NCBI GenBank assembly: GCA_947057875.1 | Contig: CAMSEX010000018.1 | Location: 1 to 14,305 of the forward strand | DNA from: an uncultured Clostridium sp. | GTDB taxonomy: Bacteria; Bacillota; Clostridia; TANB77; CAG-508 | DNA: 14,305 nucleotides | Direction: 5' to 3' | Part shown: positions 6,250 through 12,454 of the stretch, in pieces | Position numbering within the stretch: position 1 is the first letter of the stretch | Layout: every line of letters begins with the position of its first letter | Translations under genes and position numbers: made by a program | Notes under the pieces: model-generated | The model's database searches: none | Told to the model about the DNA's origin: nothing | Seen by the model: only the letters and a program-made list of their open reading frames with translations

Positions 6250-6315
6250 TTGTTAACTAAGATTTTTTCTCTTGTTGGGCTTTTTCTAACAAAGCCCGTA
6301 AAACTTTTTTAAAAT

Positions 6316-6384
6316 CTTTTGTACTTTAAATTATTTTTCTTTTGTATCCTCTAATTTTTATCCTTTGTATTTTAAAATTTCTTT
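6316..6384. repeat. Three-copy 23-bp tandem repeat
   Basis: Three consecutive 23-base units begin at 6316, 6339 and 6362, each opening with CTTTTGTA or CCTTTGTA and continuing with an AT-rich tail. A further similar word occurs at 6168-6190 inside the 48-residue ORF, off the 23-base phase. Confidence 0.55.
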
Positions 6385-6435
6385 GGTATATTTATATAAA
6401 CTTTTGCAAGTTTTATATACTACTTTAAAATTTTG

Positions 6436-6464
6436 ACTAAATTCCCAACATTTCTTTTAGCAGT
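6436..6464 (-). repeat. Partial duplicate of the mraZ 3' end
   Basis: Bases 6436-6454 match 6522-6540 (the mraZ stop region) at 18 of 19 positions, then continue to match across a 2-base gap. On the minus strand both copies encode EMLGI followed by TAG. The offset is 86 bases, consistent with a local duplication or recombination at the mraZ end. Confidence 0.6.
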
Positions 6465-6522
6465 ATGTTCAAATTTTACGTTTATAGCTCAAGTAAAATT
6501 TTCTTCGCAAATTTTCCATGAA

Positions 6523-6949
6523 CTAAATCCCCAACATTTCCATTTTAGCTGCAATATCGTCTGCTGAGATATCCTCGTCACATTTTTGCCATTTTTCTTT
6601 GCTCCAGATTTCAATTCTTGAATCCATGCCAATAATGAAAACATCTTTAGTAAGTTCAGCAAATTCTCTCAAATTACTAGAAATCAGAAATCTGCCTTGT
6701 TTGTCTATTTCGCAATCAATAGCTCCGACTCAAGAAAAATCTCGTAAATAAACGCGCATCTTTATTGGAAATAGGAAGTGTACGAAGTTTTTGCTCAAAG
6801 TTTGTCCATTCAGCAAGGGAAAAAGCAAATAAACATCCATCTAAGCCTTTGGTTACAATAAATTTTTCACCAATGTCTTCTCTGAGCTTTGCAGGCATAA
6901 TCAATCTGCCTTTGCTATCCATAGAATGCTCATATTCACCAATTAACAC
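6523..6949 (-). pseudogene. mraZ: mraZ, interrupted by a one-base frameshift
   Basis: MraZ is a DNA-binding transcriptional regulator made of two SpoVT-AbrB-like repeats. It controls its own division and cell wall cluster. The first half is clear from GTG at 6947-6949 (MLIGEYEHSMDSKGRLIMPA) to about residue 74. One extra base at about 6727 then shifts the frame into a stop at 6716-6718. Without that base the frame continues for 67 residues to TAG at 6523-6525 (GAIDCEIDKQGRFLI, SRIEIWSKEKW, AAKMEMLGI). The total would be 141 residues, the normal family length. Both halves look well conserved, so this is a very recent mutation, an assembly error or, less likely, programmed +1 frameshifting. AGGAGG precedes the start, and MraZ-box-like repeats lie upstream. 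Confidence 0.88.
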
Positions 6950-6965
6950 TGGCTGTTTCCTCCTT

Positions 6966-7002
6966 CCACTTTTCTACCACTTTGTTCCACTTCTCTCCAC
7001 TT
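6966..7002 (-). promoter_or_regulatory. MraZ-box-like operator: four GTGG repeats
   Basis: On the minus strand AAGTGG occurs four times. The GTGG cores at 6997-7000, 6987-6990, 6977-6980 and 6966-6969 are spaced 10, 10 and 11 bases apart. MraZ is known to bind tandem GTGGG-type boxes at helical spacing in front of its own gene. These repeats lie between the promoter and the mraZ ribosome site, matching that autoregulatory arrangement. Confidence 0.8.
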
Positions 7003-7009
7003 CATTTAA

Positions 7010-7038
7010 ATTTTAATATAAAAAAAATTTTTTTGCAA
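7010..7038 (-). promoter_or_regulatory. Probable sigma-A promoter of the mraZ cluster
   Basis: On the minus strand TTGCAA (7033-7038), a 17-base A/T-only spacer and TAAAAT (7010-7015) place transcription start near 7003, just before the MraZ boxes. The surrounding DNA is extremely AT-rich, so the -10 assignment is approximate. Confidence 0.6.
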
Positions 7039-7048
7039 TAGTTTTTTG

Positions 7049-7068
7049 AAAATTTTTTAAAAAATTTT
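7049..7068. repeat. 20-bp perfect A/T palindrome between divergent promoters
   Basis: AAAATTTTTT followed by AAAAAATTTT is a perfect palindrome inside a nearly pure A/T stretch (7003-7100). It may be curved DNA or an UP-element-like region. Composition alone makes such palindromes fairly likely. Confidence 0.4.
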
Positions 7069-7112
7069 TAATTTATTTTATAAAAAATATAGAATAATAG
7101 TATTGGTGTGGC

Positions 7113-7142
7113 TTGACCAGCACTTCTTTATTATGATATAAA
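7113..7142 (+). promoter_or_regulatory. Probable sigma-A promoter of the membrane protein gene
   Basis: TTGACC, 18 bases, then TATAAA, with an extended -10 (TGA before TATAAA). The predicted transcription start (about 7149) coincides with the ATG at 7149-7151, so the transcript would have little or no leader. Confidence 0.55.
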
Positions 7143-7148
7143 TAAATT

Positions 7149-7670
7149 ATGAAAATTTTAATATTAGAAATAATTTATTTATTAATCCTTAAATTGAATC
7201 TCATGCAATTTGCCAACTCTATTTATAACGCTGGGATTGATGTTATTCAATTTTTATATTTTGAAGCAATTTTTATACTTTATTTATATTTTTCAATCAG
7301 CCAAAAGAAACCTTCCTCTTTATTAAAAAATGCAACTATTTTTCTCATATTTTATTCCATTTTTTTGCATTTTGCACTAGAAAAAATCGCTACCAATTTT
7401 ACCACTATTTTAGGTGTTATTAATTTTATAAAATATGCTGGAAAAATTTATTTTATTTGCCTTCCCTTAATCTCCTTTCGCATATGGGAAGAACAAAATA
7501 ATTCCACAAAAAAATATTTTACTTTTCTAAAAATTTTTTTATTTTTTCTGTTTATTATTTGTTTGCAAAAATTATTTGGTTTGAATGGTATTTTATACAG
7601 TGTTCCTCTTTTTGAATTTATCTATTTTTGCCAAATAATTTTAAAAAATTTTACACACAATAAAAGTTAA
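7149..7670 (+). CDS. Uncharacterised multi-pass membrane protein
   Basis: This 173-residue, very hydrophobic protein has about five predicted membrane helices (near 2-20, 33-50, 60-78, 98-112 and 125-160). Basic loops carry SQKKPSSLLKN and NNSTKKYF. I do not recognise a family. The ATG at 7149 has no ribosome site because it lies just past the -10 box. It could be translated from a leaderless mRNA, or a later ATG at residue 19 could be used, although that one also lacks a ribosome site. The stop runs into the AAGGAGG of the next gene, and the two are probably co-transcribed. Low complexity in AT-rich DNA slightly raises the risk that it is spurious, but length and helix pattern favour a real gene. 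Confidence 0.65.
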   Translation: MKILILEIIYLLILKLNLMQFANSIYNAGIDVIQFLYFEAIFILYLYFSISQKKPSSLLKNATIFLIFYSIFLHFALEKIATNFTTILGVINFIKYAGKIYFICLPLISFRIWEEQNNSTKKYFTFLKIFLFFLFIICLQKLFGLNGILYSVPLFEFIYFCQIILKNFTHNKS

Positions 7671-7680
7671 GGAGGTTTTT

Positions 7681-8106
7681 ATGGACAATTTAACAATTTT
7701 AAATGAAGTACACAAAGGTGTTTGCATGGGAAAAGATTCGATTTCTATGGTTGCCGAGAAAAGCTCTGATGCAAATTTTCGTGACGAACTAACTTACCAA
7801 TATAACCAATATCTAGAAACAGAAAAAAGAGTAGACCAAAAATTTGAAGAAATTGGTGAAATTCCAGATGATACGCCAATGAAGCAAAAAATCATGGGCT
7901 GGTCAGGAATTCACTTTAATACCATGAATGATAAGAGTAATTCTCAGCTTTCTGAAATTCTCATTCAAGGTTATGATATGGGAATTATCAAAGGTGTGAA
8001 ACTTTTAAATCAAAGCCCTGAGGCTTCTGGTGATGTAAAAGATATTTTGAATGGTTTTATTGCTTTTCAGGAAAATAGCATTAACCGTTTAAAGAAATTT
8101 TTATAA
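7681..8106 (+). CDS. Four-helix-bundle protein, DUF2383/ferritin-like
   Basis: This 141-residue acidic, soluble, all-helical protein has the spacing of a four-helix bundle. Helices run at roughly 4-26, 31-59, 83-108 and 115-140, with a loop containing GEIPDDTPMK. The overall pattern resembles DUF2383/ferritin-like or CotF-like proteins found in spore formers. No clear pairwise ExxH metal-binding motif is visible, so an iron role is not supported. The ATG has an excellent AAGGAGG that overlaps the end of the upstream membrane protein gene, so the pair forms an operon. The terminator at 8133-8159 follows. The family call is tentative. Confidence 0.7.
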   Translation: MDNLTILNEVHKGVCMGKDSISMVAEKSSDANFRDELTYQYNQYLETEKRVDQKFEEIGEIPDDTPMKQKIMGWSGIHFNTMNDKSNSQLSEILIQGYDMGIIKGVKLLNQSPEASGDVKDILNGFIAFQENSINRLKKFL

Positions 8107-8132
8107 ATAGAAAAAATAAATCAACTACAAAA

Positions 8133-8159
8133 TAGCTGTTATCTTATAGATAACAGCTA
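8133..8159. terminator. Bidirectional terminator between the four-helix gene and spoVG
   Basis: TAGCTGTTATCT and AGATAACAGCTA form a perfect 12-bp stem with a 3-base loop between convergent genes. T-rich tails exist on both strands, better on the minus side (TTTTGTAG… then a T-run). Confidence 0.8.
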
Positions 8160-8184
8160 ACTTGTTTATAATAACTTTTTATAA

Positions 8185-8463
8185 TTATTCTGCTGATTCT
8201 GCAATTTCAGCATCTGGAGAATCATAAGCCTCCAAAATTGCTTTTTGAACTTTTTCTCTTGTCTCAGCATTGATTGGATGAGCTATATCTTTGAATTCTC
8301 CGTTTGGAGTTTTTCTACTAGGCATAGCAATAAACAATCCATTTGCACTTTCGATAACTTTGATATCATGAATAACGAATTCATTATCGAATGTTACAGA
8401 AGCAACAGCTTTCATTCTGTTTTCTGAATTTACTTTTCTTAAACGTACATCTGTTATTTGCAT
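8185..8463 (-). CDS. spoVG: Septation/regulatory protein SpoVG
   Basis: This 92-residue protein matches SpoVG throughout: MQITDVRLRKV at the start, AVASVTFDNEFVIHDIKVIE (about 20-39), GLFIAMPSRKTPNGEFKDIAHPI (about 42-64) and a helical acidic C-terminus. SpoVG is a small site-specific DNA- and RNA-binding regulator that affects septation, sporulation and envelope functions. Length is normal (usually 84-100). The ATG has AGAGGTG upstream. A sigma-H-type promoter lies 60-90 bases upstream, as in Bacillus. The neighbour on the other side is murC, divergently transcribed; these two genes are often near one another in Clostridia. Confidence 0.97.
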   Translation of the reverse strand: MQITDVRLRKVNSENRMKAVASVTFDNEFVIHDIKVIESANGLFIAMPSRKTPNGEFKDIAHPINAETREKVQKAILEAYDSPDAEIAESAE

Positions 8464-8527
8464 TTTAGCACCTCTTTCTATTGTTAATATTCATACATAA
8501 ATATTATCTCTATGTATTAATTATTAT

Positions 8528-8553
8528 ATTCGCCAAAATAAATGAAATTCCTT
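8528..8553 (-). promoter_or_regulatory. Sigma-H-type promoter of spoVG
   Basis: On the minus strand AAGGAATT is followed after 14 bases by GAAT, within GGCGAATAT. This fits the sigma-H consensus (RnAGGAwWW, RnnGAAT). The 14-base gap equals that of the classical B. subtilis spoVG promoter, itself sigma-H dependent. It predicts expression at the onset of sporulation. Confidence 0.75.
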
Positions 8554-8636
8554 CTAAAATTTACAATATTTTTTGAATTTTTACAAAAAATTTTCAGCAT
8601 CATTATTTTCCTAATTTTCATACATATTTTTTCCTA

Positions 8637-8681
8637 AAAATTGCATAATAATATTAACATTATACTTGAAAATTGCATAAT
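8637..8681 (+). repeat. Direct repeat AAAATTGCATAAT upstream of murC
   Basis: AAAATTGCATAAT occurs at 8637-8649 and 8669-8681, 32 bases apart (about three helical turns). The second copy overlaps the -35/spacer region of the murC promoter. It could be a regulator binding site or a chance repeat in AT-rich DNA. Confidence 0.35.
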
Positions 8682-8694
8682 TTAATTGTATAAT
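8666..8694 (+). promoter_or_regulatory. Sigma-A promoter of murC
   Basis: TTGAAA, 17 bases, then a perfect TATAAT end 29 bases before the murC ATG, with GGAGG in between. Confidence 0.75.
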
Positions 8695-8723
8695 ACAGTT
8701 AGTTTTTCTCGGAGGATTAAAAA

Positions 8724-10106
8724 ATGAATTTTGAAATCGATGATTTAACAAAATATAAACATATACATTTCATTGGAATTGGTGGCATTAGTATGAGTGC
8801 TATTGCAGAAACGCTACATAATTGGGGGTATCATGTAACTGGTTCTGATTTGAATCAAAGCCAGATAACAGATACATTAAATTCCCATGGCATCCAAACA
8901 ATCATTGGTCATGCCCCTGAAATTGCTAAAAATGCAGATTTAATCGTGTTTTCAGCTGCTGTAGGCGAAGATGATCCCGAAATGATAATAGCACATCAAA
9001 ACCATATTCCACTTGTGACTCGTGGAAAATTTGTTGGTTATTTAACCAAAATGTACCAAGAAACCATCTGTGTTGCTGGTACACACGGTAAAACAACAAC
9101 CACTTCAATGCTTGCCACTTGCTTTTTAGCTGCTGGTAAAGATCCTTCTGTCGAGGTTGGCGCCATGCTAAAAAATATTGGTGGCAATTATCACATCGGA
9201 AAAAGTGAATATTTTATTTTGGAAGCCTGTGAATATAAAGCCAATTTTTTGAATTTCTTTCCAAAAAATGATATTATTTTGAATATTGACAGTGATCACT
9301 TGGACTATTATAAAACTTTTGACAATGTTATCAAGGCATTTCAAGATTTTTCCTGCCTTTTAAAAGAAGATGGTCTACTTGTAACAAATGCAGATGATAC
9401 CAATTGTTTGGCTTTGAAAAATATAGTAAAATCAAAATTCATTTGTTATGGAATTGAAAATAAAAAGGCGGATTTTGTTGCTCAAAATATTAAGTTTGAC
9501 GATAATGGTTTTGCTCAATTCGATGTTTACAAGCAAAATGAATTTTATCATCATTTTGCTTTGTCTGTGACTGGAAAGCACAATGTTTTGAATGCATTGG
9601 CATGTATTGCTATGTGCGATTATTACCATATCGACAAACATATTATTGCTGAGGCATTAAACAGTTTTACTGGCGCAGAACGCCGATTAGAATACAAAGG
9701 CTCTTTTCATGAGGTTTGTGTTTTTGATGATTATGCACATCATCCCACTGAAATTTCAGCTGTTAGCAGTGCAATTAAAAATAAAAAATATTATGAATCT
9801 TGGGTAATTTTTCAACCACATACGTATTCTAGAACAGCTAGTCTTTTAGATGATTTTGCACAATCTTTAATGGATTTTGACCATATTATTTTGGTGGATA
9901 TTTATGCAGCAAGAGAGCAAAATACAGTTGGAATTTCTTCACAAGATTTGGCAAATAAAATAATTTCTCTTGGTAAAAAAGTAGAATATATTCCAGAATT
10001 TGAAAAGGTTGTAGAATATATCCAAAAAAATACTACGCCACATGATTTGGTTTTGACTTTGGGTGCTGGAACAGTCACTCAAATTGGACCAATGTTAGTA
10101 AAATAA
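8724..10106 (+). CDS. murC: UDP-N-acetylmuramate--L-alanine ligase MurC
   Basis: MurC is the cytoplasmic ATP-dependent ligase that adds L-alanine to UDP-MurNAc, the first step of the peptidoglycan stem peptide. All three Mur domains are present in 460 residues, the usual length. The N-terminal UDP-binding fold has HFIGIGGISMSAIAE (15-29). The central ATPase domain has the P-loop GTHGKTTTT (119-127), FILEACEYKANF and LNIDSDHLDYY. The C-terminal domain contains GAERRLEYKG, VFDDYAHHPTEI and FQPHTYSRT. No key residue appears lost. The ATG has GGAGG at good spacing. The gene stands alone, between its own promoter and a terminator, and is separated from the mraZ-rsmH-ftsL cluster. Confidence 0.98.
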   Translation: MNFEIDDLTKYKHIHFIGIGGISMSAIAETLHNWGYHVTGSDLNQSQITDTLNSHGIQTIIGHAPEIAKNADLIVFSAAVGEDDPEMIIAHQNHIPLVTRGKFVGYLTKMYQETICVAGTHGKTTTTSMLATCFLAAGKDPSVEVGAMLKNIGGNYHIGKSEYFILEACEYKANFLNFFPKNDIILNIDSDHLDYYKTFDNVIKAFQDFSCLLKEDGLLVTNADDTNCLALKNIVKSKFICYGIENKKADFVAQNIKFDDNGFAQFDVYKQNEFYHHFALSVTGKHNVLNALACIAMCDYYHIDKHIIAEALNSFTGAERRLEYKGSFHEVCVFDDYAHHPTEISAVSSAIKNKKYYESWVIFQPHTYSRTASLLDDFAQSLMDFDHIILVDIYAAREQNTVGISSQDLANKIISLGKKVEYIPEFEKVVEYIQKNTTPHDLVLTLGAGTVTQIGPMLVK

Positions 10107-10117
10107 AAATCGAAATA

Positions 10118-10155
10118 GGATGTAAGAAACTTTATATATTGTGTTTCTTACATCC
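10118..10155. terminator. Bidirectional terminator between murC and pnuC
   Basis: GGATGTAAGAAAC and GTTTCTTACATCC form a perfect 13-bp stem around a 12-base loop. Flanking A-rich and T-rich sequence serves both convergent genes. Confidence 0.85.
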
Positions 10156-10163
10156 CATTTTAT

Positions 10164-10829
10164 TTAAATATTTTCATTCCAATTTTTTAACCCATATGCA
10201 TCATTCATGAGCAATACTATGTTTTCTATTATAATTGGCAATAAAGAAAAATCTCCTTGTAGCACAGGAATTCCCCATAATATAATCAAGATAATGTCAT
10301 TTCCAATAAAAAATGCAAAACTATATTTGTTTCTTCTGACGATTAAATAGGTTGCAACAAGACTTGTAATCATAGAGAAACTTGAAACCATTAACTGACT
10401 TGTATGAAAATATTTTAACACAAAATATAAAATACCAAACCCAAGCATGCTAACAAATACTAAAATAGTCCATTCTTTTTTACTAATTTGATTCGATATT
10501 ACAGTATCTGTTTCTTGATTTTTATGCGTTATCCACGAAATTACCCCATAAACATACATTGGAAATACAATAAAAACATCAATCATTATTTCTCCATAAT
10601 AGTGGTTTATATAGGATAGGATAGAATATAACGTCACTTCTATAATTCCCACAAATTGACTAATTACTTTTCCTTTTGCTTGCAATAATGAGCAAAGTAT
10701 TCCAACTAAAGACGCCAAAATTGTCAAAAAATCACTTTTACATGCAATGCTTGAAAAAACAATCAATGTAATTCCCAATAATAAAAGAAAAATTTCAAAT
10801 CTCTTCCAGTCTTTGAACAATTTTTTCAT
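10164..10829 (-). CDS. pnuC: PnuC-type nicotinamide (riboside/mononucleotide) transporter
   Basis: This 221-residue polytopic membrane protein has about seven hydrophobic helices. The PnuC signatures are visible: an early LLQAKGKVISQFVGIIEVTLYSILSY region, the YVYGVISWITHK segment near residue 95, an RNKYSFAFFIGNDIILIILW helix and the C-terminal NDAYGLKNW. PnuC proteins move vitamin B3 precursors, usually nicotinamide riboside, across the membrane by facilitated diffusion coupled to intracellular phosphorylation. Substrate cannot be fixed from sequence alone. The ATG has AAGGAG upstream. It starts 10 bases after the flavoprotein gene and is the last gene of a probable four-gene operon. No nadR-type kinase is seen nearby. 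Confidence 0.87.
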   Translation of the reverse strand: MKKLFKDWKRFEIFLLLLGITLIVFSSIACKSDFLTILASLVGILCSLLQAKGKVISQFVGIIEVTLYSILSYINHYYGEIMIDVFIVFPMYVYGVISWITHKNQETDTVISNQISKKEWTILVFVSMLGFGILYFVLKYFHTSQLMVSSFSMITSLVATYLIVRRNKYSFAFFIGNDIILIILWGIPVLQGDFSLLPIIIENIVLLMNDAYGLKNWNENI

Positions 10830-10839
10830 ATATTTCTCC

Positions 10840-11376
10840 TTAATTTTGTATTTCTTCTTTTAATTTATGAATAATCTCCTCATAATTTGTATATTCCTCT
10901 TCGACTTTATCTAATTCTCCACTTGAAAAATTCTTTAAAAATACTACTTTAAATTTCATAAATTTACCAATGTCCTCAAAATATTTTTGAATACGATTGG
11001 CAACTTCTTTATTTTCTTTTTCCCCAATTTGCCCTATTGTAATTACATAAATTGTTTTTCCTTCCAACAATTCATTATGCGAACTATATGGGTTCCACCT
11101 ATCAATTACATTTTTCAAAATCCCTGTTATATGATTCATATAGATTGGTGTTGCTATTATGATTTTATCTGTTTGAACCATATTAAAATATAATTCTTGC
11201 ATATCATCCTTTAACACACAAAAATTCTCTAAACTATTCTCACATGCGCCACATCCCAAACAATAATTAATTTTCTTATCTGACAATGAAAATAAAATGT
11301 CTTTCTCTTCTTTTAAATCACTTAAAACTTTATAACAATTTTGCCTGCGATTACTCCCATTTATATATAGATTCAT
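10840..11376 (-). CDS. Flavodoxin-fold Fe-S flavoprotein (NADPH-dependent FMN reductase family)
   Basis: This 178-residue protein has a flavodoxin-like fold. MNLYINGSNRRQN (1-13) is the FMN phosphate-binding loop, and KIIIATPIYMNHITGILKNVIDRW (71-94) is the family hallmark. A cysteine cluster CLGCGACENSLENFC (C39, C42, C45, C53) precedes a DDM motif. The first three cysteines match the iron-sulfur flavoprotein pattern. The gap before the fourth is longer than in the common CxGCxxCxxxGxC form, so cluster binding is probable, not certain. It likely carries out electron transfer or NAD(P)H-dependent reduction in the cytoplasm. The ATG has AGAGGAG upstream. It lies 25 bases after mutY and 10 bases before pnuC, so it is co-transcribed with both. 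Confidence 0.82.
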   Translation of the reverse strand: MNLYINGSNRRQNCYKVLSDLKEEKDILFSLSDKKINYCLGCGACENSLENFCVLKDDMQELYFNMVQTDKIIIATPIYMNHITGILKNVIDRWNPYSSHNELLEGKTIYVITIGQIGEKENKEVANRIQKYFEDIGKFMKFKVVFLKNFSSGELDKVEEEYTNYEEIIHKLKEEIQN

Positions 11377-11401
11377 ATGAATTTTTCTCCTCTATCCTCT
11401 T

Positions 11402-12442
11402 CTATATTTTCTCTCGAAATTTGCTAAATGCTCCAGGTATTGGATATTTTTCTAAAAGTTCTTGTTTTTCTGCCCAAACAAATTCCTGATTAATCTTTTC
11501 CACAAAAACTCTAAATCCTATCATATCCCATTCCACATGTGAAAAAATATGATGATAGGTTCCTACTTTTTCAATTTTTTTCACTTGCAAATTCCAATTC
11601 TGCAAAACATCTTCTAATTCTTTTTTGGTACACTTTTTATCCACATTTGGAAACTCATATAAATTAGCCAATAATCCAGTTTTATCTCTTTTGCGAATCG
11701 CAATTTGATTTTCATATTCCAACAAAAAAACTGTTTTTTGTTCTTTTTTTCTTTTTATTTTTGCATTTCGCACTGGAATTTCAGTTGTCAAATTTTCTTT
11801 CTTCGCCAGACAAATTTTTTGCAGCGGACACTGCTCACAAATTGGCTCCCCATTTGGCAAACAAATTCGCTCTCCCAACTCCATTAATCCTTCATTAAAA
11901 TCTCCTGCTTGTTTTGGCATAATTTGCCTCAACTTTTCAGTAAATTCTTTTTTCGTTTTGATATCTAAAACATCCTTTTTACTTAAAACAACTCGGCTTA
12001 TTACACGAAGCACATTTCCGTCAACAGCTGGCACTTTTTCATTGTACGCAATCGACGCAATTGCACCTGCTGTATATTCTCCAATTCCTGGCAATTCTAA
12101 CAATTCTTGATAACTTTTGGGCATTATTCCATTGTATTTTTCTTGGACAATTTGAGCTGCTTTTTTCAAATTTCTAGCTCGATTATAATACCCTAATCCT
12201 TCCCACAATTTTAACAATTTTTCTTCTTCTACTTCTGCCAAACCTTTTACATTTGGCAGGCTTTTTAAAAATCGTTCATAATACCCCAAAGCTGCCTCAA
12301 TTCTTGTCTGCTGAAGCATGATTTCGGAAACCCAAATATGATATGGATTTTTCTCTTTTCGCCAAGGCAACTCTCTTCTATTTGCCTGATACCATTTTAT
12401 AATTGGCTCTGTCATTTTATTCATTAAATCTAAATCTTGCAT
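11402..12442 (-). CDS. mutY: A/G-specific adenine DNA glycosylase MutY
   Basis: MutY removes adenine mispaired with 8-oxoguanine, preventing G:C to T:A mutations. The 346-residue length is normal. The HhH-GPD domain shows PWRKEKNPYHIWVSEIMLQQT with the catalytic Glu40, the helix-hairpin-helix ELPGIGEYTAGAIASIAY (116-133), and VDGNVLRV with the catalytic Asp141. Four cysteines for the [4Fe-4S] cluster are C194, C202, C205 and C211 (x7, x2, x5 spacing; the first gap is often x6). The C-terminal NUDIX-like domain (about 230-346) recognises 8-oxoG and includes GTYHHIFSHVEW. ATG is the assigned start at 12440-12442. It is 12 bases after the upstream membrane gene and lies in the same operon. Confidence 0.96.
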   Translation of the reverse strand: MQDLDLMNKMTEPIIKWYQANRRELPWRKEKNPYHIWVSEIMLQQTRIEAALGYYERFLKSLPNVKGLAEVEEEKLLKLWEGLGYYNRARNLKKAAQIVQEKYNGIMPKSYQELLELPGIGEYTAGAIASIAYNEKVPAVDGNVLRVISRVVLSKKDVLDIKTKKEFTEKLRQIMPKQAGDFNEGLMELGERICLPNGEPICEQCPLQKICLAKKENLTTEIPVRNAKIKRKKEQKTVFLLEYENQIAIRKRDKTGLLANLYEFPNVDKKCTKKELEDVLQNWNLQVKKIEKVGTYHHIFSHVEWDMIGFRVFVEKINQEFVWAEKQELLEKYPIPGAFSKFREKI

Positions 12443-12454
12443 TTTTCTTCCTTA

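Larger units (their letters stand above)
6250..6522 (-). other. Non-coding or decayed spacer between mraZ and rsmH
   Basis: Together with the 48-residue ORF this makes a 420-base gap where mraZ and rsmH usually lie within a few tens of bases. It contains an imperfect hairpin (GGGCTTT/AAAGCCC, 6277-6297), three 23-bp repeats (6316-6384), an AT-rich hairpin (about 6393-6419) and a second copy of the mraZ tail (6436-6464). No complete gene is visible. Confidence 0.6.

Noticed and set aside
6277..6297. Terminator between mraZ and rsmH (GGGCTTT/AAAGCCC stem)
   Set aside because: On the minus strand the stem is followed by AACAAGAG, not a T-run, so it is not a good Rho-independent terminator.
6316..6384. 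CRISPR array
   Set aside because: The 23-base units are contiguous and degenerate with no spacers, and no cas genes are present.
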